Assembly (NCBI RefSeq): GCF_025137375.1
Contig: NZ_CP073720.1
Location: 3,186,501 to 3,250,500, forward strand
Source of the DNA: Dactylosporangium fulvum
GTDB lineage: Bacteria > Actinomycetota > Actinomycetes > Mycobacteriales > Micromonosporaceae
Length of the DNA: 64,000 nt
Direction of reading: 5' to 3'
A program made the translations under genes and the position numbers. Positions 44,493 through 56,360 of this stretch are shown piece by piece. The notes beneath the pieces were generated by a model. The model saw only the letters and a list, made by a program, of their open reading frames with translations, did not search any database and was not told where the DNA came from. Position 1 is the stretch's first letter; each line of letters begins with the position of its first letter.

Positions 44493-45289
44493 TCGACACC
44501 TGCGGGGCACGCCTGCACTACCAGGACACGGGAACCGGCCCGGCAGTGCTCATGCTCGCCGGCACGGGCGCGCGCGGCCGCACCTGGCATCTGTACCAGG
44601 TGCCCGCGCTGGTGGCCGCCGGCTACCGGGTGGTCACCTTCGACACCCGCGGCATCCCGCCGAGTGACACGCCCGAACTGGTCACCGTCACCGACCTTGT
44701 CGGCGACGCGGCACACCTCGTCGAACGACTCGGCCTCGCACCGTGCCGGGTCGTCGGCTCGTCGATGGGCGCCCGGGTCGCCGCCGAGCTCTGCCTCGAA
44801 CGCCCCGATCTCGTCGACCGGGCCGTGCTCATGGCGACCTTCGGTCGCCCGTCCGCCTATCTCACCGCCCTCACCATCGCCGAGCGCGCCGTGGAGCAGG
44901 CCGGGCTTGTGCTGCTGGACGCCTATGTCGCCGCGGTCCGCGCCGCCCTGAACCTCTCGCCGCGCACCCTCGCCGACGACCGCAAGGCCCGCGACTGGCT
45001 CGACATCTTCGAGCTGCCGCTACCCGGCGCCGAGTCCGCCAGCCGGCTCGAGCTCGACGCCGACGCGGACCGGTTCGACGCCTACCCCAAGATCGCCACT
45101 GCGTGCCTGGTGGTCGGTTTCGCCGACGACCTCATCGCGCCCGCCCGTGGCTGCCGTGAGGTCGCCGACGCCATTCCCGGTGCCCGCTACGTCGAGATTC
45201 CCGACGCCGGCCACTACGGCTACCTCGAACAACCCGACCGGCTCAACGCCGAGCTGCTCGCCTTTCTCGACACGAAGGAGCCCGCATGA
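44483..45289 (+). CDS. Alpha/beta hydrolase, possible trans-acting thioesterase or esterase
   Basis: This 268-aa protein has the alpha/beta hydrolase fold. The oxyanion region is LMLAGTGARGRTW, the nucleophile elbow is GSSMGA, an acid candidate lies in VVGFADDLIAP and the catalytic His is in DAGHYGYLEQP. It is closer to single-domain hydrolases of the lactonase/esterase group than to classical type II thioesterases. Since the terminal NRPS module has no thioesterase, it may release the peptide, edit misloaded carrier domains or hydrolyse the ferric siderophore. The ATG at 44483 follows GGAGGA and overlaps the exporter gene by ten bases. Longer in-frame extensions are shadows of the exporter gene. 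Confidence 0.88.
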   Translation: MPLIDTCGARLHYQDTGTGPAVLMLAGTGARGRTWHLYQVPALVAAGYRVVTFDTRGIPPSDTPELVTVTDLVGDAAHLVERLGLAPCRVVGSSMGARVAAELCLERPDLVDRAVLMATFGRPSAYLTALTIAERAVEQAGLVLLDAYVAAVRAALNLSPRTLADDRKARDWLDIFELPLPGAESASRLELDADADRFDAYPKIATACLVVGFADDLIAPARGCREVADAIPGARYVEIPDAGHYGYLEQPDRLNAELLAFLDTKEPA

Positions 45290-46089
45290 CCGCAGTCCGT
45301 GAGGTTGAGCTTGTCTGGCACGACCTGACCCCGAGGCTGCTCGAAGTGCGCCGTGTCCGGCGGCTCACGCCACGCATGGTCCGCGTGACCTTCGGCGGCG
45401 AGCAGCTCGACGGCTTCTGCCACGCCGCCCCCGACGACCACGTGAAGGTCTTCTTCCCCGAGCCCGGCGCGGACCTGCCGGTCATGCCGACGCTCGGCGA
45501 GGACGGCCTGGAACCGCCGCCGCCCGGCTCCCCGCAGCCGATCTACCGCGACTACACGGTGCGTCATCTGCGGCCCGAGCAGCTCGAGCTGGACATCGAC
45601 TTCGCGCTGCACGGCCACGGCCCGGGCGCGTCGTGGGCCGGGCAGGCGGCACCAGGGCAGCGGCTGGGCATCCTCGGCCCCCGCGGGTCCAACCTCGTGC
45701 CGTTGACCTTCGACTGGTACCTGCTCGGCGCCGACGAGACGGCCCTGCCGGCCCTGGCCGCGTGGCTGGAGCAGCTGCCGGACGGTGCGCGGGCGCTCGC
45801 GTTCGTCGAGGTCGCCGACGCCGCCGAGGAGCAACCGCTGGCGACCGGGGCCGACGTCACCGTCCGCTGGCTGTACCGCGACCGCGGCGAGTCCCTCGAA
45901 GCCGCGATCCCGGCGGTCGAGCTGCCGGCCGGCGACGGCTACGTCTGGATCGCCGGTGAGGCCACCGGCCTCAAGCCGATCCGCCGCCACCTGCGCGGCC
46001 TCGGCCTCAACCGGAACTGGACGGAGATCGACGGCTACTGGAAGCGCGGCACCGTCAACCTCGACCACCACGAGGACGACGATGAGTAG
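45286..46089 (+). CDS. Siderophore-interacting protein (ViuB/SIP family ferric-siderophore reductase)
   Basis: This 267-aa flavoprotein has family features: VRRLTPRMVRVTFGG at the N-terminus, DDHVKVFFP, RDYTVRH for FAD binding, GPRGS, LLGADETALPALAAWLEQLP in the NAD(P)H-binding domain and the closing IAGEATGLKPIRRHLR with a GYWKRG C-terminus. Such proteins reduce the imported ferric complex in the cytoplasm and so release iron. The start overlaps the hydrolase stop (ATGA). Its place in the operon links biosynthesis to iron recovery. Confidence 0.95.
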   Translation: MTAVREVELVWHDLTPRLLEVRRVRRLTPRMVRVTFGGEQLDGFCHAAPDDHVKVFFPEPGADLPVMPTLGEDGLEPPPPGSPQPIYRDYTVRHLRPEQLELDIDFALHGHGPGASWAGQAAPGQRLGILGPRGSNLVPLTFDWYLLGADETALPALAAWLEQLPDGARALAFVEVADAAEEQPLATGADVTVRWLYRDRGESLEAAIPAVELPAGDGYVWIAGEATGLKPIRRHLRGLGLNRNWTEIDGYWKRGTVNLDHHEDDDE

Positions 46090-47425
46090 CCCGCTGCCCA
46101 GCCTGGAACCGCACACCCTGCTGGTCTTCCTGCTGCAGGTGTCGCTGCTGCTGCTCGTCGCGCTCGCGTTGGGCCGGATCGCCACCCGGTTCGGCCTGCC
46201 GGCGCTCGTCGGCGAGCTGCTCACCGGCGTCGTGCTCGGCCCGTCGCTGCTGGGTGCGCTCGCGCCGGGCGCGCTGTCGTTCGTGCTGCCCGCCGACGCC
46301 GACCAGCTGCACCTGCTCGACGCCGTCGCCCAGCTCGGCGTGCTGCTGCTCGTCGGCGTCACCGGGGCGCAGCTCGACGTGGCGATGCTGCGCCGCCGCG
46401 GGGCCACCGGCGTGCGGGTCAGCCTCGCCGGGCTGCTCATCCCGCTCGGCCTCGGCATCGGCGCCGGGTTCCTGGTGCCGGCCGCGCTGCTCACCGACGG
46501 CACCGAACGCTCGGTCTTCGCCCTGTTCCTCGGCGTCGCCATGTGCGTCACCGCGATCCCCGTGATCGCCAAGACGCTCGCCGACATGGGCCTGCTGCAC
46601 CGCGACATCGGCCAGCTGACGCTCGGCGCCGGCATGGTCGACGACGCCGTCGGCTGGTTCCTGCTGTCGGTGGTGTCGGCCGCGGCCACCACCGGTGTGC
46701 ACGCGGACTCGGTGACGCTCTCCGTCGTGTACCTGCTGGGCTTCATCGCCGCCGCGCTGCTCGTCGGCCGCCCGCTCGTGCGGTGGGCGTTGCGGCTGGC
46801 CGGGCGCGCCAAGGACGGCGGCCCCCGGGTCACCGTCTCGGTCGTGATCGTGCTGCTCGGCGCGGCGGCCACCCACGCGATGAAGATGGAGGCGCTGTTC
46901 GGCGCGTTCGTCGCGGGCATCCTCATCGGCCTGGTCCGCGCCGAGGAGGCGCGCGCGCCGGAAGCCGCCCGCGAGGGCCGCACGCTGTGGACGGACCTCA
47001 CGCCGCTGCGCACCGTCGTGCTGTCCGTGCTCGCGCCGCTGTTCATGGCGACCGCCGGCCTGCGGATGGACCTCACCGCCCTGGCCGACCCCGTGGTGCT
47101 CGCCGCCGCGGCCGCGCTGCTCGCGGTGGCGATCCTCGGCAAGTTCGCCGGTGCCTACCTCGGCGCCCGCGCCAGCCGGCTCTCCCACTGGGAGGGCATC
47201 GCGCTGGGCGCCGGAATGAACGCCCGCGGCGTGGTCGAGGTCGTGGTCGCCACCACAGGACTGCGCCTGGGCGTGCTCTCCGTCGCGACGTACACCGTCA
47301 TCGTCCTGATCGCCGTGGTCACCTCGGTGATGGGTCCGCCCATCCTGCGCCGCGCCATGACCCGCGTCGAGCAGACCGAAGCCGAGGCCGAGCGCGAGCT
47401 CGCGCTCGCGGGGAGGGCGTCATGA
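46082..47425 (+). CDS. Cation/proton antiporter (CPA2/KefB family membrane protein)
   Basis: This 447-aa protein has 12-13 hydrophobic segments and family motifs: [30 protein letters not shown], the ion-site region [14 protein letters not shown] with adjacent Asp residues, and [15 protein letters not shown]. The family exchanges Na+ or K+ for protons. It overlaps the reductase gene by eight bases and the EntA-like gene by four, so it belongs to the operon, although antiporters are not standard siderophore genes. A role in export energetics or pH balance during secretion of an acidic catecholate is speculative. Confidence 0.9.
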   Translation: MSSPLPSLEPHTLLVFLLQVSLLLLVALALGRIATRFGLPALVGELLTGVVLGPSLLGALAPGALSFVLPADADQLHLLDAVAQLGVLLLVGVTGAQLDVAMLRRRGATGVRVSLAGLLIPLGLGIGAGFLVPAALLTDGTERSVFALFLGVAMCVTAIPVIAKTLADMGLLHRDIGQLTLGAGMVDDAVGWFLLSVVSAAATTGVHADSVTLSVVYLLGFIAAALLVGRPLVRWALRLAGRAKDGGPRVTVSVVIVLLGAAATHAMKMEALFGAFVAGILIGLVRAEEARAPEAAREGRTLWTDLTPLRTVVLSVLAPLFMATAGLRMDLTALADPVVLAAAAALLAVAILGKFAGAYLGARASRLSHWEGIALGAGMNARGVVEVVVATTGLRLGVLSVATYTVIVLIAVVTSVMGPPILRRAMTRVEQTEAEAERELALAGRAS

Positions 47426-47481
47426 CCGTTCCGGAGCGAAGCGGAGGACGCATGACCGTTCCGGAGCGCAGCGGAGGTCGC
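47422..47481 (+). repeat. Tandem 30-bp direct repeat duplicating a start codon and ribosome binding site
   Basis: Two 30-bp units (47422-47451 and 47452-47481) agree at 28 of 30 bases, and a third partial copy begins at 47482. Each unit begins with ATGACCGTTCC and ends with GCGGAGG, so every unit supplies a start codon and the ribosome binding site for the next start. In frame it encodes a ten-residue repeat, [10 protein letters not shown]. Confidence 0.9.
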
Positions 47482-48231
47482 GTGACCGGAACAGTGCTGG
47501 TCACCGGGGCCGGGCAGGGCATCGGACGGGCCGTCGCGCTCGCGTTCGCGGCCCAGGGCGTCCCGGTAGCGGCGGCCGACCGCGACGCCGAGGGCGTGGA
47601 GCGGCTCGCCGCCGACCACCCGGCCATCACCGCCCATGTGGCCGACGTCGCCGACGCCCGGCAGGTCGACGCGCTCGTCGACGCCGTCGAGCGCACCGGC
47701 CCGATCAGTGTGCTCGTCAACGTCGCCGGGGTGCTGCGGACCGGAGCCGTGCTCGACTACGCCGACGAGGACTGGGCCGCCACGTTCGCGGTCAACGCCA
47801 CCGGCGTCTTCCACGCCGGCCGGGCGGTGGCCCGGCGGATGGTCCCGCGCCGCGCCGGCGTGATCGTGACGGTCTCCTCGAACGCGGCCGGCGTGCCGCG
47901 CTCGGGCATGGCCGCGTACGCCGCCTCCAAGGCGGCCGCCACCCACTTCACCAAGAGCCTCGGGCTGGAGCTGGCGCCGTACGGGATCCGCTGCAACGTC
48001 GTCGCCCCCGGCTCCACCGACACACCCATGCAGCGGGCGCTGTGGACCGACAACGGCCCGGCCGCAGTGATCGCCGGCGACCCGGCAGCGTTCCGGGCCG
48101 GCATCCCGCTGGGCCGCCTCGCCGAGCCTGAGGACATCGCCGACGCCGTGCTCTTCCTCGCCTCCGACCGGGCGCGGCACATCACCATGCACGACCTGTA
48201 CGTCGACGGCGGCGCCACGCTGCGCGCGTGA
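47422..48231 (+). CDS. entA: 2,3-dihydro-2,3-dihydroxybenzoate dehydrogenase (EntA family SDR)
   Basis: This SDR has TGAGQGIG for NAD binding, the family's [15 protein letters not shown], catalytic [19 protein letters not shown] with Tyr and Lys intact, and the C-terminal LYVDGGATL. It oxidises 2,3-dihydro-2,3-dihydroxybenzoate to DHB, the last step from isochorismate. Starts are possible at 47422, 47452 and 47482 because of a tandem repeat. The first is coupled to the antiporter stop (ATGA) and gives 269 aa. The third (GTG) places the protein's N-terminus where the family normally begins. I give the longest form, but the shortest may be the main product. Confidence 0.9.
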   Translation: MTVPERSGGRMTVPERSGGRVTGTVLVTGAGQGIGRAVALAFAAQGVPVAAADRDAEGVERLAADHPAITAHVADVADARQVDALVDAVERTGPISVLVNVAGVLRTGAVLDYADEDWAATFAVNATGVFHAGRAVARRMVPRRAGVIVTVSSNAAGVPRSGMAAYAASKAAATHFTKSLGLELAPYGIRCNVVAPGSTDTPMQRALWTDNGPAAVIAGDPAAFRAGIPLGRLAEPEDIADAVLFLASDRARHITMHDLYVDGGATLRA

Positions 48232-48259
48232 GCGCCGCCGCCCGAAGGGAGAACCCCGC

Positions 48260-49442
48260 GTGACTACCGTCTCCGCCGCGACCGCCGGCAGCGCCGCGGC
48301 CGAGCTGCTGGCCGGCTACCGCCCCGGCAGCTCGTCGCTGTTCGCCTCGCCGCGCGGCACGCTGCTCGCCGAGGGCACCTACTTCGCGGTGCCGCCGTCC
48401 GGCCGCCGCGACGGCCTGGCCGACCTGGCACGTCGCGTCGACGCCGTGCTCGGCGTGGCCGAGGCCGCCGGTCACGAGGTACGCACCGTGGTCGGGGCCG
48501 TCCCGTTCGCGCCGGACGCCGCCGCCCACCTCGTCGTGCCGCTGCGCCTGCGCCGCAGCGGTCCGCCCACGGCGGTGGAGACGCCGCCGGCGCCGGCAGG
48601 CGTGGCGTCGGTGCGGCCGGTGCCGCCGCCGGACCGCTACGCGGCTGCCGTCGCGGCGGCGGTCCGGCAGGTCCGCGCCGGCGACTACACCAAGGTGGTG
48701 CTGGCCCGGTCGCTGCGGGTCGGCGCGCCGGGCTTCGACCCGGCGCCGGTCGTGCGGGCACTCGCCGCCCGCGAGCCCGGCGGGTACACCTTCGGCGTCG
48801 ACCTCGGCGGCGGGCGCACCCTGCTCGGCGCCAGCCCCGAACTGCTCGTCGCCCGCCACGGCCGGGTGGTCACCGCCAACCCGCTCGCCGGATCCGCGGC
48901 CCGCAGCGCGGACCCCGCCGAGGACCGCCGCCGCGCGGCGGCGCTGCTGCGCTCGGCCAAGGACCGGCACGAGCACGCCGTCGTCAGTGAGGCGGTCGCC
49001 CGGGCGCTGCGCCCGTACTGCGCGGAGCTCACCGTGCCCGCGGAGCCGTCGCTGGTGTGCACGGCGACGATGTGGCACCTGTCGACCCTGATCACCGGTG
49101 CGGTCACCGACCCGGCCGTGTCCGCGCTGACCCTGGCCACGGCGCTGCACCCGACGCCCGCGGTGTGCGGCACCCCGACCGCGGCGGCCCGCGCGGCCAT
49201 CGCCTCGTTGGAGCCGTTCGACCGCGGCTTCTACACCGGCATGGTCGGCTGGGTCGACGCCACCGGCGACGGCGAGTGGGCGGTCACCATCCGCTGCGCC
49301 ACCGCCGACGCGGACGGGCTCGACCTCTTCGCCGGAGCGGGCGTCGTGGCCGACTCCGACCCGGCCGCGGAACTCGTCGAGACCACCGCCAAGCTCGGCA
49401 CGATGCTCGCCGCGCTCGGTCTGACCAGCCCGGAGCAGTCCG

Positions 49443-49453
<11 letters not shown>
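48260..49453 (+). CDS. entC: Isochorismate synthase (EntC/DhbC family)
   Basis: This 397-aa protein belongs to the chorismate-utilising enzymes. Recognisable parts are [70 protein letters not shown] and the closing [25 protein letters not shown]. It converts chorismate to isochorismate, the entry to DHB. The GTG start follows GAAGGGAGAA. It overlaps the ligase gene by 11 bases. Confidence 0.95.
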
Positions 49454-51035
<1,582 letters not shown>

Positions 51036-51038
51036 ACC

Positions 51039-51695
51039 GTGCTGCCCCGAATCACCCCGTACCCCGTCCCGACCGGCTTCGGCCTGGCTCACTCCAAAGT
51101 GGACTGGCGGCCGGACCCGGCCCGGGCCGCACTGCTCGTGCACGACATGCAGCAGTACTTCCTCGCCCCGTTCGGGACCGCCGACCGGGCGCCGGTGGCC
51201 CGGGTCGTCGACAACATCGCCGCACTGCGCAAACACGCGCACGAGCTCGGCATGCCGGTCGTCTACTCGGCCCAGCCGGGCGGGCAGAGCCGGACCGAGC
51301 GCGGCCTGCTGCAGGACTTCTGGGGCGACGGACCACCGCCGGACGAGCACGCGCTCGCCGTCGTCGACGCCCTCGCGCCGGCCCCGGGCGACATCCGGCT
51401 CACCAAGCGCCGCTACAGCGCCTTCGTCGGCACGCCCCTGGCGGAGATCCTCGCCGAGCACGGGCGCGACCAGCTCGTCGTCACCGGCGTCTACGCCCAC
51501 ATCGGCATCCTCGCCACCACCCTCGACGCATTCATGCGCGACCTGCAGCCGTTTGTGGTCGCCGACGCGGTCGCGGACTTCAGCCCGGCGCACCACCGCG
51601 ACGCCCTGCGCCACGTCGCCGACCGCTGCGGCGTGGTCGCCACCGCCGCCGAGGTCACCGAGTCTCTGCTCGCCGCCGACCCCCGTCACCCGTGA
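51039..51695 (+). CDS. Isochorismatase without aryl carrier domain (EntB N-terminal type)
   Basis: This 218-aa hydrolase matches the isochorismatase half of EntB: ARAALLVHDMQQYFL with Asp36, LTKRRYSAFVGTPL with the catalytic Lys near 118, and VTGVYAHIGILATTLDAFMRDL. It cleaves isochorismate to 2,3-dihydro-2,3-dihydroxybenzoate and pyruvate. Bifunctional EntB proteins continue with a carrier domain. This one stops directly after the hydrolase fold, and the carrier is a separate gene at 12563. The GTG start at 51039 lies three bases after the ligase stop. Confidence 0.94.
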   Translation: MLPRITPYPVPTGFGLAHSKVDWRPDPARAALLVHDMQQYFLAPFGTADRAPVARVVDNIAALRKHAHELGMPVVYSAQPGGQSRTERGLLQDFWGDGPPPDEHALAVVDALAPAPGDIRLTKRRYSAFVGTPLAEILAEHGRDQLVVTGVYAHIGILATTLDAFMRDLQPFVVADAVADFSPAHHRDALRHVADRCGVVATAAEVTESLLAADPRHP

Positions 51696-51718
51696 CCCGA
51701 CCCGCGAAAGGCAACCAC

Positions 51719-53014
51719 ATGGACTCCACGGTGTACGACCTGGTCGGTATCGGCTTCGGGCCGTCCAACCTGGCCCTCGCGATCGCGATCGAGGAGTACA
51801 ACACCCGCGCGGCCCGGCCCGAGGACCGCATCTCCGCGGTGTTCGTGGAGAAGCAGGACACCTTCGGCTGGCACCGCGGGATGCTCTTCGAGGACGCCAC
51901 CATGCAGGTGTCCTTCCTCAAGGACCTCGTCACCATGCGCAACCCGGCCAGCGACTACAGCTTCGTGTCGTACCTGCACGCACACAGCAGGCTCGCCGAC
52001 TTCATCAACTACAAGACGATGTACCCGCTGCGCGTCGAGTTCCACGACTACCTGGAGTGGGCAGCGGCCCGGGTCACCGTGCCGGTGCTCTACGGCCACA
52101 CGGCCACCGACGTCGTCCCCGTCGAGGGCGGTGATCTCGTCGACGTCGTCGCCGACGGCCGCGTCCTGCGCGCCCGCAACGTCGTCGTCGCGGTCGGCCT
52201 CGAGGCCAGCCTGCCGTCGGGCGTGGCGCCGTCCGAGCGGGTCTGGCACAACCTCGACCTGCTCCACCGGGCCACGGCGTTCGAGGTCGAGCGGCCGAGC
52301 CGGTTTGTCGTCGTCGGCGCCGGGCAGAGCGCCGCCGAGTCGGCCGCGTTCCTCCACGAACGCTACCCGGGCGCCGAGGTGTGCGCGGTGTTCTTCCGGT
52401 ACGGCTACAGCCCGGCCGACGACAGCAACTTCGCCAACCGCATCTTCGACCCGGAGGCCGTCGACCTGTACTTCGACGCGCCCGACGACGTCAAGCGGAT
52501 GCTGTTCGACTACCACCGCAACACCAACTACTCGGTCGTCGACGGTGACCTCATCGAGGACCTCTACCGGCGGGTTTATCGTGAGCAGGTCCTCGGCCGG
52601 CCCCGGCTGCGGATGCTCAACGCCTCCCGGATCGCCGACCTGGACGCGCGTCCCGACGGCGTCACGGCCGTGGTCGAGCACCTGCCCACCGGCGAGCTGA
52701 CCCCGCTGGACGCCGACGCGATCGTCTTCGCCACCGGCTACCGCCCGGTCGACGCGGCCCGCCTGCTCGGCCAGGCCGGGGCGCACTGCCTGCGCGACGA
52801 GGAGCACCTGCTGCGCGTCGGCCGCGACTACCGGGCGGTGACCGACGAACGGCTGAGCGCCGGCGTCTACCTGCAGGGCGGCACCGAGCACGCGCACGGC
52901 ATCACCTCGACACTGCTGTCGGCGGTGGCGGTGCGCGCAGGTGAGATCGTCGCGTCCGTCGCCGCGCACCCGAGCCCGGCACCGCGGCCGCTGGTGATGA
53001 CCGGCCTCGCGTGA
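51719..53014 (+). CDS. L-ornithine/L-lysine N-monooxygenase (SidA/PvdA/IucD family)
   Basis: This 431-aa flavoprotein starts with the FAD motif GIGFGPSNL (10-18), followed by MQVSFLKDLVTMRNP, which is characteristic of the family. The NADPH motif VVGAGQSAAESA lies near 200, NTNYSVVD near 270, and the ATGYRP motif and a GTEHAHGI C-terminus close the protein. It hydroxylates the side-chain amine of Orn or Lys, the first step to a hydroxamate. The ATG at 51719 follows GAAAGG. It is the last gene of the siderophore operon and pairs functionally with the acyltransferase at 11902. Confidence 0.95.
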   Translation: MDSTVYDLVGIGFGPSNLALAIAIEEYNTRAARPEDRISAVFVEKQDTFGWHRGMLFEDATMQVSFLKDLVTMRNPASDYSFVSYLHAHSRLADFINYKTMYPLRVEFHDYLEWAAARVTVPVLYGHTATDVVPVEGGDLVDVVADGRVLRARNVVVAVGLEASLPSGVAPSERVWHNLDLLHRATAFEVERPSRFVVVGAGQSAAESAAFLHERYPGAEVCAVFFRYGYSPADDSNFANRIFDPEAVDLYFDAPDDVKRMLFDYHRNTNYSVVDGDLIEDLYRRVYREQVLGRPRLRMLNASRIADLDARPDGVTAVVEHLPTGELTPLDADAIVFATGYRPVDAARLLGQAGAHCLRDEEHLLRVGRDYRAVTDERLSAGVYLQGGTEHAHGITSTLLSAVAVRAGEIVASVAAHPSPAPRPLVMTGLA

Positions 53015-53076
53015 GCGGCTGGTAGTGCCAGGCCGGCCGACGCTGCGACTATCTCGCGGCCTGCCGGCGCCGCGAA

Positions 53077-54687
53077 TCAGGACGCGCTGCCGGGTCCGGT
53101 TCCACGGATTTCGTCGGCCATCAGCGCGACGTGCAACGAGACCCGCACGTCGGGGTCGTCGAGGTCGGCACCCAGCACGCGTTCGATCTGGGCCAGGCGG
53201 CCGTAGAAGGCCGCCCGGGAGAGGTGGACCGCGGCGGCAGCGTCCGTCTTGCTCCCGGGGTGCTGTACGAGCGCACGGAGCGCGTCCAGGAGGCCCAGGC
53301 CGTGGGTGGCGTCGTGCACCTTCAGCGCGTCGAGCTCGCGATCGACGAAGAGTCGAAGCCGGTCGTCGTCACCCAACAGCGCGAGCAGCCCGCGCAGATG
53401 AACGTCCTCCAGCCTGTGCACCGTGCGTTCCCCGGGGGCGCGGACCGCGTCGGCGACCTGGCGCGACTCGCGCAGTGTCCGGTCCGCCTGGGCCGCTCGG
53501 TGGACCGCCCGACCCGCGCCCAGGACAACGCGGTGGCGCCCGGCGATCCGGGCCGCGACTCGCTCGACCACGCCGGCGACGTCCGACTCCAGCGGCAGGG
53601 ACAGCAACGCCCGGACATCCCGGTCCATCTCGCACACCAGCGCCGGCACGTCCTGCTGATGTAGCGCGTGCACCGTCGCCGCCAGCACGTTGTCGAGTGC
53701 CGAGTGGGTTCCCTGGGTCGTGAGCCGGTCCCCGACGACCGAGGGGCGGATCGTGATGCCGACGAACTGTCGCCGCTCGATCGGTAGCCCGGCCAGTTCG
53801 CACCGGCGCAGCACGTCGCTTGACGTGGGGTCGCTCAACAAGCGACTGAGCAGCTCATGATGGGTGCGGCGGGTCAGGTTGTCGCGGTGCCGGTCGTTCA
53901 ACCGGTGCATGGTCAGCGCCGCGGCGGCGCGCTCCGCGACGGCGACCAGACTGCGGCTCGGCGGTTCAGGGCAGTCCACGACGAGCCGGCCCCATCCACG
54001 ATCGCGGGTCCCCAGCCGGGTCAGCAGCCACCCGTTCGCCGTGTCCCAGGTGGTCCGCTCCGCCGACTCCACCCGGCGCGAACGGGCTGCCCAGTCCTCC
54101 AGGAAGACGGACACGTTTCCCGGTCCGGCGAGGTAGTCGAGCACCTGGTGCTGGTCGCTCTCGAGGACTACGGCGGCTCCCGAAAGCCGTTGCACCGCGG
54201 CCAGGATGTCTCCGGGTCCGGCGTCGCCGAGCCCGAGTTCGGTGAAGGTCTCGTGGACTCGTTCGGCGTTTCGCAGCTCGGTCAGTTGTTCGTCGACGAT
54301 CCGCTCGCCGACGGCCTGGATGATCGCGGCGAAGCGGACCTCCAGTGTGAGCGAGACCAGAGGCAGGCGGTGCAGCTGGCAGGCCTTGACCAGGGCCGTG
54401 GGGAGGTCGGTGCGCCATCGCCGGCCGAGCTCGATCATGAGACCCGCGGCTGCGACCTCGGCCAGCGAGGACGCGAACGTCTCGAGCCCCTCGTCGGATT
54501 CCGGCAGCGCGATCCCGGTCATGAGCACGAGGTCGCCGGCGCGCAGCAGCGGGGCGATGTCCGTGAGTTCGGTCGCGTGTACCCATCGCAGCGGTCGGTC
54601 CAGCCCGTCAGCTCCCGCGACCACTACAGGCCCGGCGTTGCGAACCACCGGCATGGCGAGCGCATCGCGAACGGTCAGCTGCGACAT
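53077..54687 (-). CDS. PucR-family transcriptional regulator
   Basis: This 536-aa regulator has an N-terminal PucR ligand domain (about 8-125, with GADGLDRPLRWVHATEL and GDLVLMTGIAL), a GAF/GGDEF-like central region (about 170-430) and a C-terminal helix-turn-helix domain (about 455-525, with SKTDAAAAVHLSRAAFYGRLAQIERVLG). PucR regulators usually control purine, amino-acid or polyamine breakdown and act on neighbouring genes. It is divergent from the dehydrogenase-aminotransferase pair, with a short palindrome in the shared gap. It converges on the siderophore operon. Confidence 0.92.
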   Translation of the reverse strand: MSQLTVRDALAMPVVRNAGPVVVAGADGLDRPLRWVHATELTDIAPLLRAGDLVLMTGIALPESDEGLETFASSLAEVAAAGLMIELGRRWRTDLPTALVKACQLHRLPLVSLTLEVRFAAIIQAVGERIVDEQLTELRNAERVHETFTELGLGDAGPGDILAAVQRLSGAAVVLESDQHQVLDYLAGPGNVSVFLEDWAARSRRVESAERTTWDTANGWLLTRLGTRDRGWGRLVVDCPEPPSRSLVAVAERAAAALTMHRLNDRHRDNLTRRTHHELLSRLLSDPTSSDVLRRCELAGLPIERRQFVGITIRPSVVGDRLTTQGTHSALDNVLAATVHALHQQDVPALVCEMDRDVRALLSLPLESDVAGVVERVAARIAGRHRVVLGAGRAVHRAAQADRTLRESRQVADAVRAPGERTVHRLEDVHLRGLLALLGDDDRLRLFVDRELDALKVHDATHGLGLLDALRALVQHPGSKTDAAAAVHLSRAAFYGRLAQIERVLGADLDDPDVRVSLHVALMADEIRGTGPGSAS

Positions 54688-54773
54688 GCCCCTCCATCCG
54701 GTCGACGCGGCCGATCATAAGTCGCCCGAATCCGGCACGCTGGTGACAGATTGTCGGCGAAAAGGGTTCTGAC

Positions 54774-54784
54774 CATACAGTATG
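54774..54784 (+). promoter_or_regulatory. Palindromic candidate operator in the PucR divergent promoter
   Basis: CATACAGTATG is an 11-bp perfect palindrome in an otherwise GC-rich 158-bp gap between the PucR gene and the dehydrogenase gene. It lies 61 bp before the dehydrogenase start. It is a plausible regulator site or part of a promoter. Confidence 0.35.
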
Positions 54785-54845
54785 CGGCCGGCCGTGGCGG
54801 TTGACGCGGGGGAGGATGGCGCCATTCCGACCGCAAGGAGCCTGT

Positions 54846-56352
<1,507 letters not shown>

Positions 56353-56360
<8 letters not shown>

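Noticed and set aside
43247..45285. Extended upstream frames for the hydrolase, antiporter and other operon genes
   Set aside because: These extensions translate to Arg-rich shadow sequence of the upstream genes. The chosen starts have ribosome binding sites or coupling overlaps.
53015..53076. Stem-loop CAGGCCG...CGGCCTG between the convergent monooxygenase and PucR genes
   Set aside because: The loop is 21 bases and the stem only seven, which is not distinct from background in such GC-rich DNA.
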